Made by a program: the position numbers and the translations under genes
The notes under the pieces: model-generated
Told to the model about the DNA's origin: nothing
Database searches by the model: none
What the model saw: the letters and a program-made list of their open reading frames with translations, nothing else
Shown: positions 39,897 through 46,174 of the stretch, one piece after another
How the letters are laid out: the number at the start of each line of letters is the position of its first letter
Numbering within the stretch: position 1 is the first letter of the stretch
Assembly: GCA_030696045.1 (NCBI GenBank)
Contig: JAUYNO010000055.1
Coordinates: forward strand, 1-46,174
Source: Stagnimonas sp.
GTDB taxonomy: Bacteria; Pseudomonadota; Gammaproteobacteria; Nevskiales; Nevskiaceae
Length of the DNA: 46,174 nt
Direction: 5' to 3'

Positions 39897-41346
39897 CTGC
39901 GGACTCCGTGCTGTTCTGCCCCAGCCAGACCTCGCAACCGCCGCGCGGGTTGTCGCGGTAGCGCCAGGCGCCCTGGCGCTGTACCGCCACCCGCGGCCCG
40001 AAGGGATTGGCGGTGCCGACGAACAGGCCCTGCGGTGTCGAGCCGAAGGTGCGGATGCCCCAGTTGAACTTGTTGCCGAAGCCGTCGCGCGTCACCGGCT
40101 CCCAGTGCACACCGTCGGCGCTGCGCCAGAGCTGCGCCCCGCCCTGCTCGCTGAGCCGCTCCAGGCCCCAGTGCCGCACCAGGCCGGCCACCGTCGCCGG
40201 CCAGCGGTGCAGCGGCAGGTAGGGCAGCAGGCAGGCCCAGGACATGGTGCCGGCATACAGATGGCCGTCGTGCACGACCATGCGCCAGATGTAACCGTTG
40301 AACAGGTTGTCGAACCCGGCCGAGTAGCCGGACAGCGGGTACTTGGCGCCCTGCTCGGTGATGCGCGACTCGCCGACGATCAGGTCGTAACTATCGTCCG
40401 GCCAGACCCGCAGCAGCTCGGCCGCCGCCGGCCCGATGCGCGCGCTGCGGTGGTAGCCGCCATTGATGATCCCGCTGCCGACGTAGAGCGCGCCCTTGAA
40501 CTCGCACATGGCGCCGACCACTTCGTTGTGCAGGCCGCGCCCGGCTCCGCGGTCGAACACCTTGGTCCAGCGGTAGGGCCGCTCGCCGCCACTGGTCTTC
40601 CACAGCTCGCCACCGCTGACGGCATTGACGGTGCCGGCGTAGAGCCGACCGTCGTAGACCTCCATCTCGAAGATGGTGGCGTTGTCGGGATTGCCGAAGC
40701 CCTCCTCGTTGACCGGCGCCCAACCGCCCCGGGCGATGTCGTCGCTGCTGTAGATCACCGCTTCCGAACCGATGTCCTGGACGAAGCCCTTGGCGCTGCC
40801 GGAGGCGGTCGGGCTCAGGTGCAGGCGGCCCTGGAACGGCTGGATGGTGCGGCAGGCGCGCACCGCCGGCCCGAACGGCGGGCGCGGCACCGGGGCGTAG
40901 TGGCGGCCGTCCTCGCTGCGCAGCACATCGGGCGAGTGCGCCAGGTGCGGCGACCAGCTCGATACATAGAGGCAGGGCGCGGCATCGCTCACCCCCTGGA
41001 ACACGGTCATGCCGCGAAAGCCGATATAGCTGGGCACGCCCGCGCGGCCGTTGGTGCCGACCACTTCCGGCGCCTGGTAGACCCGCCGCCAGTGCTCGGT
41101 CTCCGGCGTGTACTCCCAGATCTCGGCGCGGCGGTTGATGCGGTAGAGGTCTTCCGGGCTATCGATCGGCCAGGGCCGGAGATCGGGCGCCGGCGCGCCG
41201 ATCTTCAGTGCCGCGAAGCTGCCGCGCGTGGTGCCGACATACACCCGGCCGTTGAACACCGCCATGCTGTGGGCATAGTGATTCCAGCCGTCGCCGAAAC
41301 CGCTGGGGGCGGTGAGGCGGAAGTCGGAGAAGCAAAGACCAGTCAT
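39889..41346 (-). CDS. Propeller-like protein of unknown function
   Basis: This 485-residue protein has a recurring strand motif with Tyr/Phe-Ala/Val-Gly-Thr/Ser: GRVYVGTTRG, GRLYAGTVNA, GALYVGSGII, GHLYAGTMSW and QGLFVGTANP. It looks like five or more blades of a beta-propeller. No signal peptide, catalytic motif or known family was recognised. The start at 41346 (MTGLCFSDFRLTAPSGFGDG) is preferred. An in-frame extension to 41427 reads through a CCTCTCCC-type repeat and has no Shine-Dalgarno. It overlaps the sulfotransferase by 8 bp and is probably its functional partner, for example as a binding protein for a sulfated product. This is inference from coupling only. Confidence 0.7.
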   Translation of the reverse strand: MTGLCFSDFRLTAPSGFGDGWNHYAHSMAVFNGRVYVGTTRGSFAALKIGAPAPDLRPWPIDSPEDLYRINRRAEIWEYTPETEHWRRVYQAPEVVGTNGRAGVPSYIGFRGMTVFQGVSDAAPCLYVSSWSPHLAHSPDVLRSEDGRHYAPVPRPPFGPAVRACRTIQPFQGRLHLSPTASGSAKGFVQDIGSEAVIYSSDDIARGGWAPVNEEGFGNPDNATIFEMEVYDGRLYAGTVNAVSGGELWKTSGGERPYRWTKVFDRGAGRGLHNEVVGAMCEFKGALYVGSGIINGGYHRSARIGPAAAELLRVWPDDSYDLIVGESRITEQGAKYPLSGYSAGFDNLFNGYIWRMVVHDGHLYAGTMSWACLLPYLPLHRWPATVAGLVRHWGLERLSEQGGAQLWRSADGVHWEPVTRDGFGNKFNWGIRTFGSTPQGLFVGTANPFGPRVAVQRQGAWRYRDNPRGGCEVWLGQNSTESAGG

Positions 41347-41365
41347 TACACGCACCGCGCTGAAT

Positions 41366-41570
41366 CTTCCCCTCTCCCCTTGTGGGAGAGGGTGGCGCGC
41401 AGCGCCGGGAGAGGGGGCGGTGGGCAAGCAGGGTGCTGCCAGGCATCAGGGCGACGCCCGCAAAGCAAAGTCCCCCCTCTCCCGCCTTTGTCTAAGCCGA
41501 ACTGACATTGAGTCAGCTCGGCCGCTAAGCCAAACGCTCCCCCACGAGGGGAGAGGGGACGAGCGCACGG
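41366..41570. repeat. CTCTCCC palindromic repeats with a nested REP-like hairpin
   Basis: 41366-41425 reads CCCCTCTCCCCTTGTGGGAG and continues with GTGGCGCGCAGCGCC, a palindrome-rich intergenic repeat. A second, related unit at about 41472-41568 has CCCCCCTCTCCCGCC at the left and CTCCCCCACGAGGGGAG at the right. Between them lies the hairpin GCCGAACTGAC-ATTGA-GTCAGCTCGGC (41496-41522, one mismatch) and a right arm GCCAAACGC (41529-41537). These match the element at 19390-19442. The region carries no convincing gene between 41347 and 41598. Confidence 0.6.
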
Positions 41571-41598
41571 GAGTCTGGCAACAACTAGCTTCATCCGG

Positions 41599-43911
41599 CT
41601 AAGGAATCCACGACCACAGCTCAACAAACACGAAGCGCACCAGCGCCCGGCTGAACACCACGATGGCGGGATGCCAGTCGCCTTGCAGCTTGGCATTGCC
41701 GGTCATGCCGGGCAGCAGGCGCTGGTCCGGGTCCTGGAGCGCCACCTGCACCCGCACCACCTTGCCGTAGGGACCATCCTCGGCGGCCGGCGCGATGCGC
41801 CGCACCTCGCCCAGGAAGCTCGACGCCGGAAAGGCCCAGACCCGCGCCCGCGCCTGCTTGCCGGGCGCGATCTCGCTGATCGAGGCCTCCGGCACCCGCA
41901 CCTCGGCCAGGCGCTCGCGGCTGTCCTCGATCACCGCCAGCAGATCGCCGCGATTGAGGAACTGCCCGCGCGCGTGCTGCAGGGTGCCCGACACCACCAC
42001 ACCGGCAATCGGCGCCTTCACCCGGGCATAGGCGAGCTGCTCGCGGTGATAGACCAGCTGCGCCTGCACCTCGCGGATCTGCGCCTCGATGGCGGCGATG
42101 CGATCGCCCACCGCCGGGCTGCGGACCAGTTCCAGCCGGCGCTGCGCCTCCTGCAGGGCCTTCTGATCGACATCGGCCTGGCCGCGCACGCGGTCGTAGT
42201 CCTGCGGCGTCACCGACTTGCGGCGGTAGGCCTCCTGACTCCGCTGGGCCTGCGCGGCGGAGACCTCGGCGCGTTTGCGGGCGGTTTCGAGCGCGCTGCG
42301 CGCGACCTCGACCTCCTCCGGCTTGCCGCCCTTCCCCGCCAGCGACAGATCGGCGCGCAGCTGCGCCAGCCGGGCTTCGCCGGAGGCCACGGCGGCCCGC
42401 GCCTCGTCATCGGCCAGCCGCGCCAGTACCTGCCCGGCTTTGACCCGGTCGCCTTCCCGCACCAGCAGCTCGCGGACATCACCGGCCATCAGCGCGCGCA
42501 CGTCGGCGCGTTCGCCCGGCAGCACCGTGAAGTCGCCACTGGGGTGGTAGCGATAAGGCAGGCAGGCCAGCGTGGCCAGCACGGCCAGGCTGATCCAGAA
42601 GCCCCGGGGGCGCTGCCAGAACGGCGGCTTCCTCAGCTGGCCCAGATCGAGATTGGCGCCGGTGCGCGCATTGCGGAACGTCTGACTCACGAATACCCCC
42701 AGGACCAGCGTCAACGGAATGAGACCCAGCGCGCCGAAACGCGCCGTCAAATGCCCTGCCGCCACCAGCAGCAGGCCCAGCAACAGCAGCGAGCAGCCCA
42801 GCGCCAGGCCGCGGTACAGAAAGAGCACCCGCTTCGGCAACAGCCGCTGCGCCGGCGACCAGCCGGTGCCGCGACGCTGGCGGCTGGCGAACATGGCCTG
42901 CTCGCGCAGATTGGGAATGTCCAGCCATTGCGCCAACAGGAAGTAGCCGTCGGTGCGCAACAGCGGGTTGCCGCGCAGCAGCAGCACGAGCAGCGCGGCG
43001 CCGGCGATGGCGAGGCTGTAGGCACCCAGCAGGGTCGGCCCCTGGCGCAGCAGCAGCCAGCCCAGCAGGCCGGCGACTGCCAGCAGCAGCGGGCCAATCA
43101 GACCGGCGCCGACGATGCGCAGGCGGCCGGCGCGGTCAGCGGCCTCGGCGGCACCGCCGCTGTCGAGATGGAGCTGCGGCAGGCCCAGCGGGCTGCGCAG
43201 CAAGCCGGTCTTGGGCGACTGGCCGGTGTAGCGCAGCACGGCGGCGGCGCGCGCCGACACCGTCACCGCCTGCAGCAACAGCCAGGCCAGCACCCAGGCC
43301 AGCGCCAGCTTGCCGGGACTGAACAGGCGCGACAGCTCGGCGCCGGCATCGAGCCGGTTGTGCCAGACCCCGAACAGCAGCAGGGCCAGCAGCAACAGCG
43401 CGGCGCCCAGGCCGGCCGTGCTGGCCAGCGGCCAGATCAGCAGCCGCCCGAGGCCGCTCCAGGGCCCGGACGGAATCGGCCGGTAGGCGCGCTGCCGCAG
43501 GCCGCTGCGGTCGGTCAGCAGCCGCAGCAGGCTGCCCATCAGGCCGGGGCCGGCGAGCGAGCCCGGCAGGGTCGAGGGCGGCGTGACCTGGCCACCCGGC
43601 AGCGACAGCGGCACATCGCTGAACGGCGGCGAGGGCAGCGGCTCGTCGCGGCCCGGTTCCAGCCAGCCGGCCATCCCCAGTTCGGCGGCGAAGCGCTCCA
43701 GCGGTTCGGCACCGAGCGGCCTGCCCTGCTCTGCCGCCCAGGCCCGGATCGCGGCGGCGTCGCGCTGGCCGTCAAAAGCCTGCGCCAGCTCGTGCTCGAA
43801 AGCATTGAGTTGCAGCCGAGAACCGTCGCGCGCAGTCAGCGTGCCCCCGCCATCCGTCCCGGGCGTGATGGCGGCCGCGCCGGTGTAGCGGCGTCTGGGG
43901 AAGGCAGTCAT
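41599..43911 (-). CDS. PqqD-like / M50-like (catalytic motif lost) / HlyD fusion protein
   Basis: This 770-residue membrane protein starts with a PqqD-like or winged-helix domain (about 25-85). Next is a membrane part with six to seven helices (about 155-450), and the last third is a HlyD-type adaptor (about 455-760). The adaptor has two lipoyl halves and a coiled-coil arm at 505-610. The membrane part is that of the peptide zinc-metalloprotease-like family, including the second motif NPLLRTDGYFLLAQWLDIPN (315-334). The expected HExxH position reads QAVTV (about 214-218), so no zinc protease is likely. It would be an export or adaptor protein, perhaps for a peptide or drug. It follows the TolC-like gene by 20 bp, its probable outer-membrane partner. 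No ABC or RND pump is encoded. Confidence 0.78.
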   Translation of the reverse strand: MTAFPRRRYTGAAAITPGTDGGGTLTARDGSRLQLNAFEHELAQAFDGQRDAAAIRAWAAEQGRPLGAEPLERFAAELGMAGWLEPGRDEPLPSPPFSDVPLSLPGGQVTPPSTLPGSLAGPGLMGSLLRLLTDRSGLRQRAYRPIPSGPWSGLGRLLIWPLASTAGLGAALLLLALLLFGVWHNRLDAGAELSRLFSPGKLALAWVLAWLLLQAVTVSARAAAVLRYTGQSPKTGLLRSPLGLPQLHLDSGGAAEAADRAGRLRIVGAGLIGPLLLAVAGLLGWLLLRQGPTLLGAYSLAIAGAALLVLLLRGNPLLRTDGYFLLAQWLDIPNLREQAMFASRQRRGTGWSPAQRLLPKRVLFLYRGLALGCSLLLLGLLLVAAGHLTARFGALGLIPLTLVLGVFVSQTFRNARTGANLDLGQLRKPPFWQRPRGFWISLAVLATLACLPYRYHPSGDFTVLPGERADVRALMAGDVRELLVREGDRVKAGQVLARLADDEARAAVASGEARLAQLRADLSLAGKGGKPEEVEVARSALETARKRAEVSAAQAQRSQEAYRRKSVTPQDYDRVRGQADVDQKALQEAQRRLELVRSPAVGDRIAAIEAQIREVQAQLVYHREQLAYARVKAPIAGVVVSGTLQHARGQFLNRGDLLAVIEDSRERLAEVRVPEASISEIAPGKQARARVWAFPASSFLGEVRRIAPAAEDGPYGKVVRVQVALQDPDQRLLPGMTGNAKLQGDWHPAIVVFSRALVRFVFVELWSWIP

Positions 43912-43931
43912 GCCCGCTGGCGGCGGCAGGT

Positions 43932-45329
43932 TCAGGGGATGGTGCCCGCCGGCTCGGCGCGCAGCAGGCGGTTGACCTGGGCCAGATCGGCGTTCAACAG
44001 GGCGCCCGCCGCGCTCTTGAGGTGCAGGCTGTCGACCAGCAGCTTGTAGCGCGCGCCGGACAGGTTGGTCTCGGCCTCGTAGCGCTGCTCGACCGCGTCC
44101 AGCACCTCGGCATTGGTGCGGGTACCGACCTCGTAGCCGGCCCGGTTGGCGTCCTCGGCAGCAATGGCGGCGGCCACCGCCTTCTGCAGCGCCTGGATCC
44201 TGCGGGCGCCGCTGCTGGTGTTGAGCCAGGCCAGCTTGGCCTCGCGCTCGGCCTGGCGGCGCGCCAGCTCGACCTCGGCCTCGGCGCGCTTCTGCTGTTG
44301 CAGGCCGCGCTCGATCTCGGCGCTGACGCGGCCGCCGCTGTAGAGCGGCAGGGTGGCGGCCAGGCCGATGCGCTGATCGCTCTCGTCGCGCTCGCCGCTG
44401 ATGCCGCCGCCGTTGTCGATCTCGTAGGCGCTGCCGACCAGGTCCAGCTGCGGCCAGCGGCTGCGGCGCAGGCGCTGCAGTTCGAGCTTGGCGATATCGA
44501 CCTCGCGCTCGCGCACGGCGACGCTGAGATTGCCCTCGCGGGCGCGCTGCACCCAGCTGTCCTGATCGGCCGGCTTCGGTGATGCCAGCGTCACCTTGGC
44601 CGGCAGCGGCAGCAGCAGCACATAACGGCGGCCGGTATAGGTCTCCAGCAGGGCGTGGGCGGCCTCGACCTGGCTCTCGGCCTCCAGCAGCGCCGCCTGG
44701 GCGAGATCGACGCCGGCCTGCGCGCTCTTCAGCTCGGCGTCGAGCGCGAGGCCGGCGATGCTGCGGCCCTCGACCTGCCGCGCCTGCTGGCGGAAGGATT
44801 CCAGCTTGGCGCCGGCGATGCGGCGACGGTCCCCGGCCGCGAGCACGGCGAAGTAGGCATCGCAGACCCCCAGCATCACCCCTTCGCGCTTGCGCTCGGC
44901 CTCGGCGCGCGCGCGCGCCAGCCGCTGCCCGGCCTGGTCGAGATTGCTCCAGAGCTGGCCGTTGTAGACCGACTGCCGCAGCGTCGCGCCGTAGATGAAG
45001 CGCTCGTAGGTGTCGCTGCGGTCGATGCTGACGATGCCGTAGTAGTCGCCCTCGACGCCGTCGCGCACCCAGTCGGCGCTGCCGAACAGGGACAGCTGCG
45101 GGTAGAGGCGGGCCTTGGCTTCCGGCTCGAACTGCTTGGCGGCATCGAATTCGGCCTGGGCCGACTGCAGCAGCGGGCTGGACAGCAGTGCGTCGTTGAT
45201 CGCCTGCAGCAGGTTGGCGGGTCCGGTGGCAGCCGTGCCGGCCGGCTCGGCCGCGAGCGCCGAGGCCGCCAGCAACAGGCCGCACCAGCACCATCCCGCG
45301 CGCGCTCCGCGCCGCAAACCGCTACGCAT
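43932..45329 (-). CDS. TolC-family outer-membrane efflux protein
   Basis: This 465-residue protein has a Sec signal (about residues 1-27, WCWCGLLLAASALAA). Two tandem OEP repeats form the barrel and helical tunnel: ARLYPQLSLFGSADW..., long helical heptads near 115-190, WPQLDLVGSAYEIDNGGG near 285, and ATLPLYSGGRVSAEIERGLQ followed by helical heptads near 320-400. It makes the outer-membrane channel for a tripartite export system. Length matches TolC-like proteins. The start at 45329 was chosen because it begins the signal; longer frames run into non-coding upstream sequence. It comes first in a two-gene operon with the PqqD-M50-HlyD-like adaptor. Confidence 0.9.
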   Translation of the reverse strand: MRSGLRRGARAGWCWCGLLLAASALAAEPAGTAATGPANLLQAINDALLSSPLLQSAQAEFDAAKQFEPEAKARLYPQLSLFGSADWVRDGVEGDYYGIVSIDRSDTYERFIYGATLRQSVYNGQLWSNLDQAGQRLARARAEAERKREGVMLGVCDAYFAVLAAGDRRRIAGAKLESFRQQARQVEGRSIAGLALDAELKSAQAGVDLAQAALLEAESQVEAAHALLETYTGRRYVLLLPLPAKVTLASPKPADQDSWVQRAREGNLSVAVREREVDIAKLELQRLRRSRWPQLDLVGSAYEIDNGGGISGERDESDQRIGLAATLPLYSGGRVSAEIERGLQQQKRAEAEVELARRQAEREAKLAWLNTSSGARRIQALQKAVAAAIAAEDANRAGYEVGTRTNAEVLDAVEQRYEAETNLSGARYKLLVDSLHLKSAAGALLNADLAQVNRLLRAEPAGTIP

Positions 45330-45493
45330 GCCTGCACTCCCTGTGGTTTCCGGGCGGAAACGATCCGTGCGGAGCGCTCCTCCAGTGCCGGCACCGGCGC
45401 TGCCTTCATGGCCTCCGGTGGCGGACGCTGCGCATCCCCGCGATCCGCTGATTGTCGCTGCAAACCGCCCGCGGAAGCGACCGGCCGAAACGC

Positions 45494-45520
45494 AAAAAGC
45501 CCGCAGGGCTGCGGGCTTTT
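45494..45520 (-). terminator. Terminator of the tRNA operon
   Basis: AAAAAGCCCGCAG (45494-45506) and CTGCGGGCTTTT (45509-45520) form a perfect stem. On the minus strand it is followed by TTTTTGCG. It lies 45 bp downstream of tRNA-Glu in the direction of transcription. The stem has a T-run on both strands. It also separates the tRNA transcript from the tolC-like gene. Confidence 0.85.
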
Positions 45521-45564
45521 GCGCTGACTCCATCGTCACCGGGCCTGAGCCCGGATTGGCGCGA

Positions 45565-45640
45565 TGGCGTTCCCAAGGGGATTCGAACCCCTGTTACATC
45601 CGTGAAAGGGACGTGTCCTAGGCCTCTAGACGATGGGAAC
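45565..45640 (-). tRNA. tRNA-Glu (anticodon UUC)
   Basis: Minus-strand 76-nt cloverleaf including an encoded CCA end (TGG at 45565-45567). The acceptor stem GTTCCCA pairs with TGGGAAC. The D-arm CGTCTAGAGG, anticodon arm CCCTTTCACGG with TTC, and T-arm GGGGTTCGAATCCCC are all intact. It is the second gene of a two-tRNA operon, 12 nt after tRNA-Ala. Confidence 0.97.
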
Positions 45641-45652
45641 GTGAGGCGAATT

Positions 45653-45728
<76 letters not shown>

Positions 45729-45743
45729 TTGCGGAGGCCGCGA

Positions 45744-45771
45744 ATTATACGCGGCAAAAACCGGAACGCAA
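45744..45771 (-). promoter_or_regulatory. Promoter of the tRNA operon
   Basis: On the minus strand TTGCGT (45771-45766) and a perfect TATAAT (45749-45744) are 16 bp apart. A GC-rich discriminator (TCGCGGCC) follows, typical of stringently controlled tRNA promoters. tRNA-Ala begins about 15 bp downstream of the -10. Confidence 0.82.
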
Positions 45772-45779
45772 CCAAAATT

Positions 45780-46174
45780 TCAGTCGCGGTAATCCAGCTC
45801 GCGGCCATGGGTTTCCGGCAGGCCTCGCAGGCACAGTCCGGCGAGCAGGTAGACCAGGGCGCCCAGGGCCAGCGTGGCACCCAGCAGACCCAGCAGGGGC
45901 CACAGCAGCTTCACGCCCAGACTCACCGGCAGCACCGATGCGCGCACTAGGTTCGGCACGGCGGTGGCGACGGTGGCGCGCAAGCCGGTGCCGAACTGTT
46001 CGGCGGCCAGGGTCACGAATACCGTCCAGTAGCCCTGGGCCAGGCCGATGGCGAACATCAGTGCCAGATAGTGGCCACTGCTGTCGCTGCGCAGCAGCGC
46101 CAGATTCAGCAGCGGCAGCAGCAGCAGGGCGGCGGCGATCACCCGCTTGCGCGAGGCCAGCCATTCACTGAGCA
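45780..46174 (-). CDS. MFS transporter, C-terminal part (cut by window edge)
   Basis: The last 130 codons are visible, reading in from the right edge (LSEWLASRKRVIAAALLL...) to a TGA at 45780. Four hydrophobic helices show the C-terminal half of a major-facilitator protein: VIAAALLLLPLLNLALL, YLALMFAIGLAQGYWTVFVT, the helix VLPVSLGVKLLWPLLGLLGAT, and ALGALVYLLAGLCLRGLPET. The end GLPETHGRELDYRD, with the PET-H-G motif, matches sugar or metabolite porters of the MFS (the PETxG-like tail). Substrate is unknown. The tRNA promoter lies in the 50 bp after its stop. Confidence 0.8.
   Translation of the reverse strand, partial: LSEWLASRKRVIAAALLLLPLLNLALLRSDSSGHYLALMFAIGLAQGYWTVFVTLAAEQFGTGLRATVATAVPNLVRASVLPVSLGVKLLWPLLGLLGATLALGALVYLLAGLCLRGLPETHGRELDYRD

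Overview
The window is high-GC chromosomal DNA from a Gram-negative bacterium, most likely a gammaproteobacterium near the Xanthomonadales/Nevskiales or Pseudomonas. The evidence is a Pil-Chp type IV pilus chemosensory system, a gshB/yqgE/ruvX/pyrB/pyrC' neighbourhood as in Pseudomonas, a catalytically dead PyrC', and lipoprotein and outer-membrane genes. The genus cannot be fixed by reading alone. The partial 16S gene at the left edge would settle it.

Layout, left to right. (1) 1-1500: the 5' part of a 16S rRNA gene on the minus strand with its leader and promoter. (2) 1693-3083: an alpha/beta hydrolase and a TetR regulator, overlapping, behind a promoter with an operator-like palindrome. 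(3) 3134-10989, minus strand: pilG, pilI, chpA (about 2113 aa) and a chpC-like CheW gene. A duplicated gene junction creates a 23-codon mini-ORF between chpA and chpC. (4) 11212-20758: gshA-gshB-M28 peptidase, yqgE, a DUF3667 membrane protein, a convergent DUF4349 lipoprotein, ruvX, pyrB and a zinc-ligand-less pyrC'. (5) 20857-23293: pilH and pilJ, the missing members of the chemosensory system, about 10 kb from pilG and on the opposite strand. (6) 23324-25596: a small exported protein and an unusual ATP-type PEP carboxykinase with promoter and terminator.

(7) 25664-29262: two translationally coupled lipoproteins, an amidase-signature enzyme and an alpha/beta hydrolase. (8) 29366-33159: a PAS-PAS histidine kinase whose second PAS matches the FixL haem-binding pattern, a REC-DUF3369-HD-GYP response regulator and an FAH-family hydrolase. 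(9) 33321-35847: a DUF455 ferritin-like protein and two tandem paralogous exported barrel-like proteins, one fused to an SH3-like domain. (10) 35895-41346: a cytosolic amidase, a DUF1295/ICMT-like membrane protein, a DUF2807 protein, a sulfotransferase-like protein and a propeller-like protein. (11) 41599-45329: a TolC-like channel and a PqqD-like/M50-like/HlyD fusion that lacks the metalloprotease HExxH. (12) 45494-45771: a tRNA-Ala(GGC)-tRNA-Glu(UUC) operon with promoter and terminator, then the 3' end of an MFS transporter cut by the right edge.

The most distinctive non-coding content is repetitive. Three copies (141, 141 and 189 bp) of a palindromic MITE-like element each start right after a stop codon. 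Their ends co-vary, and one copy appears to supply the start codon of the next gene. A second, REP-like hairpin with GCGTTTGGC/GCCAAACGC arms occurs in the pyrB-pyrC' spacer, nested in one MITE-like copy, and (partly) near 41.5 kb. Type IV pilus signalling, c-di-GMP turnover, nucleotide and glutathione synthesis, gluconeogenesis and envelope functions are interleaved. No phage, conjugation, CRISPR or transposase gene is visible.
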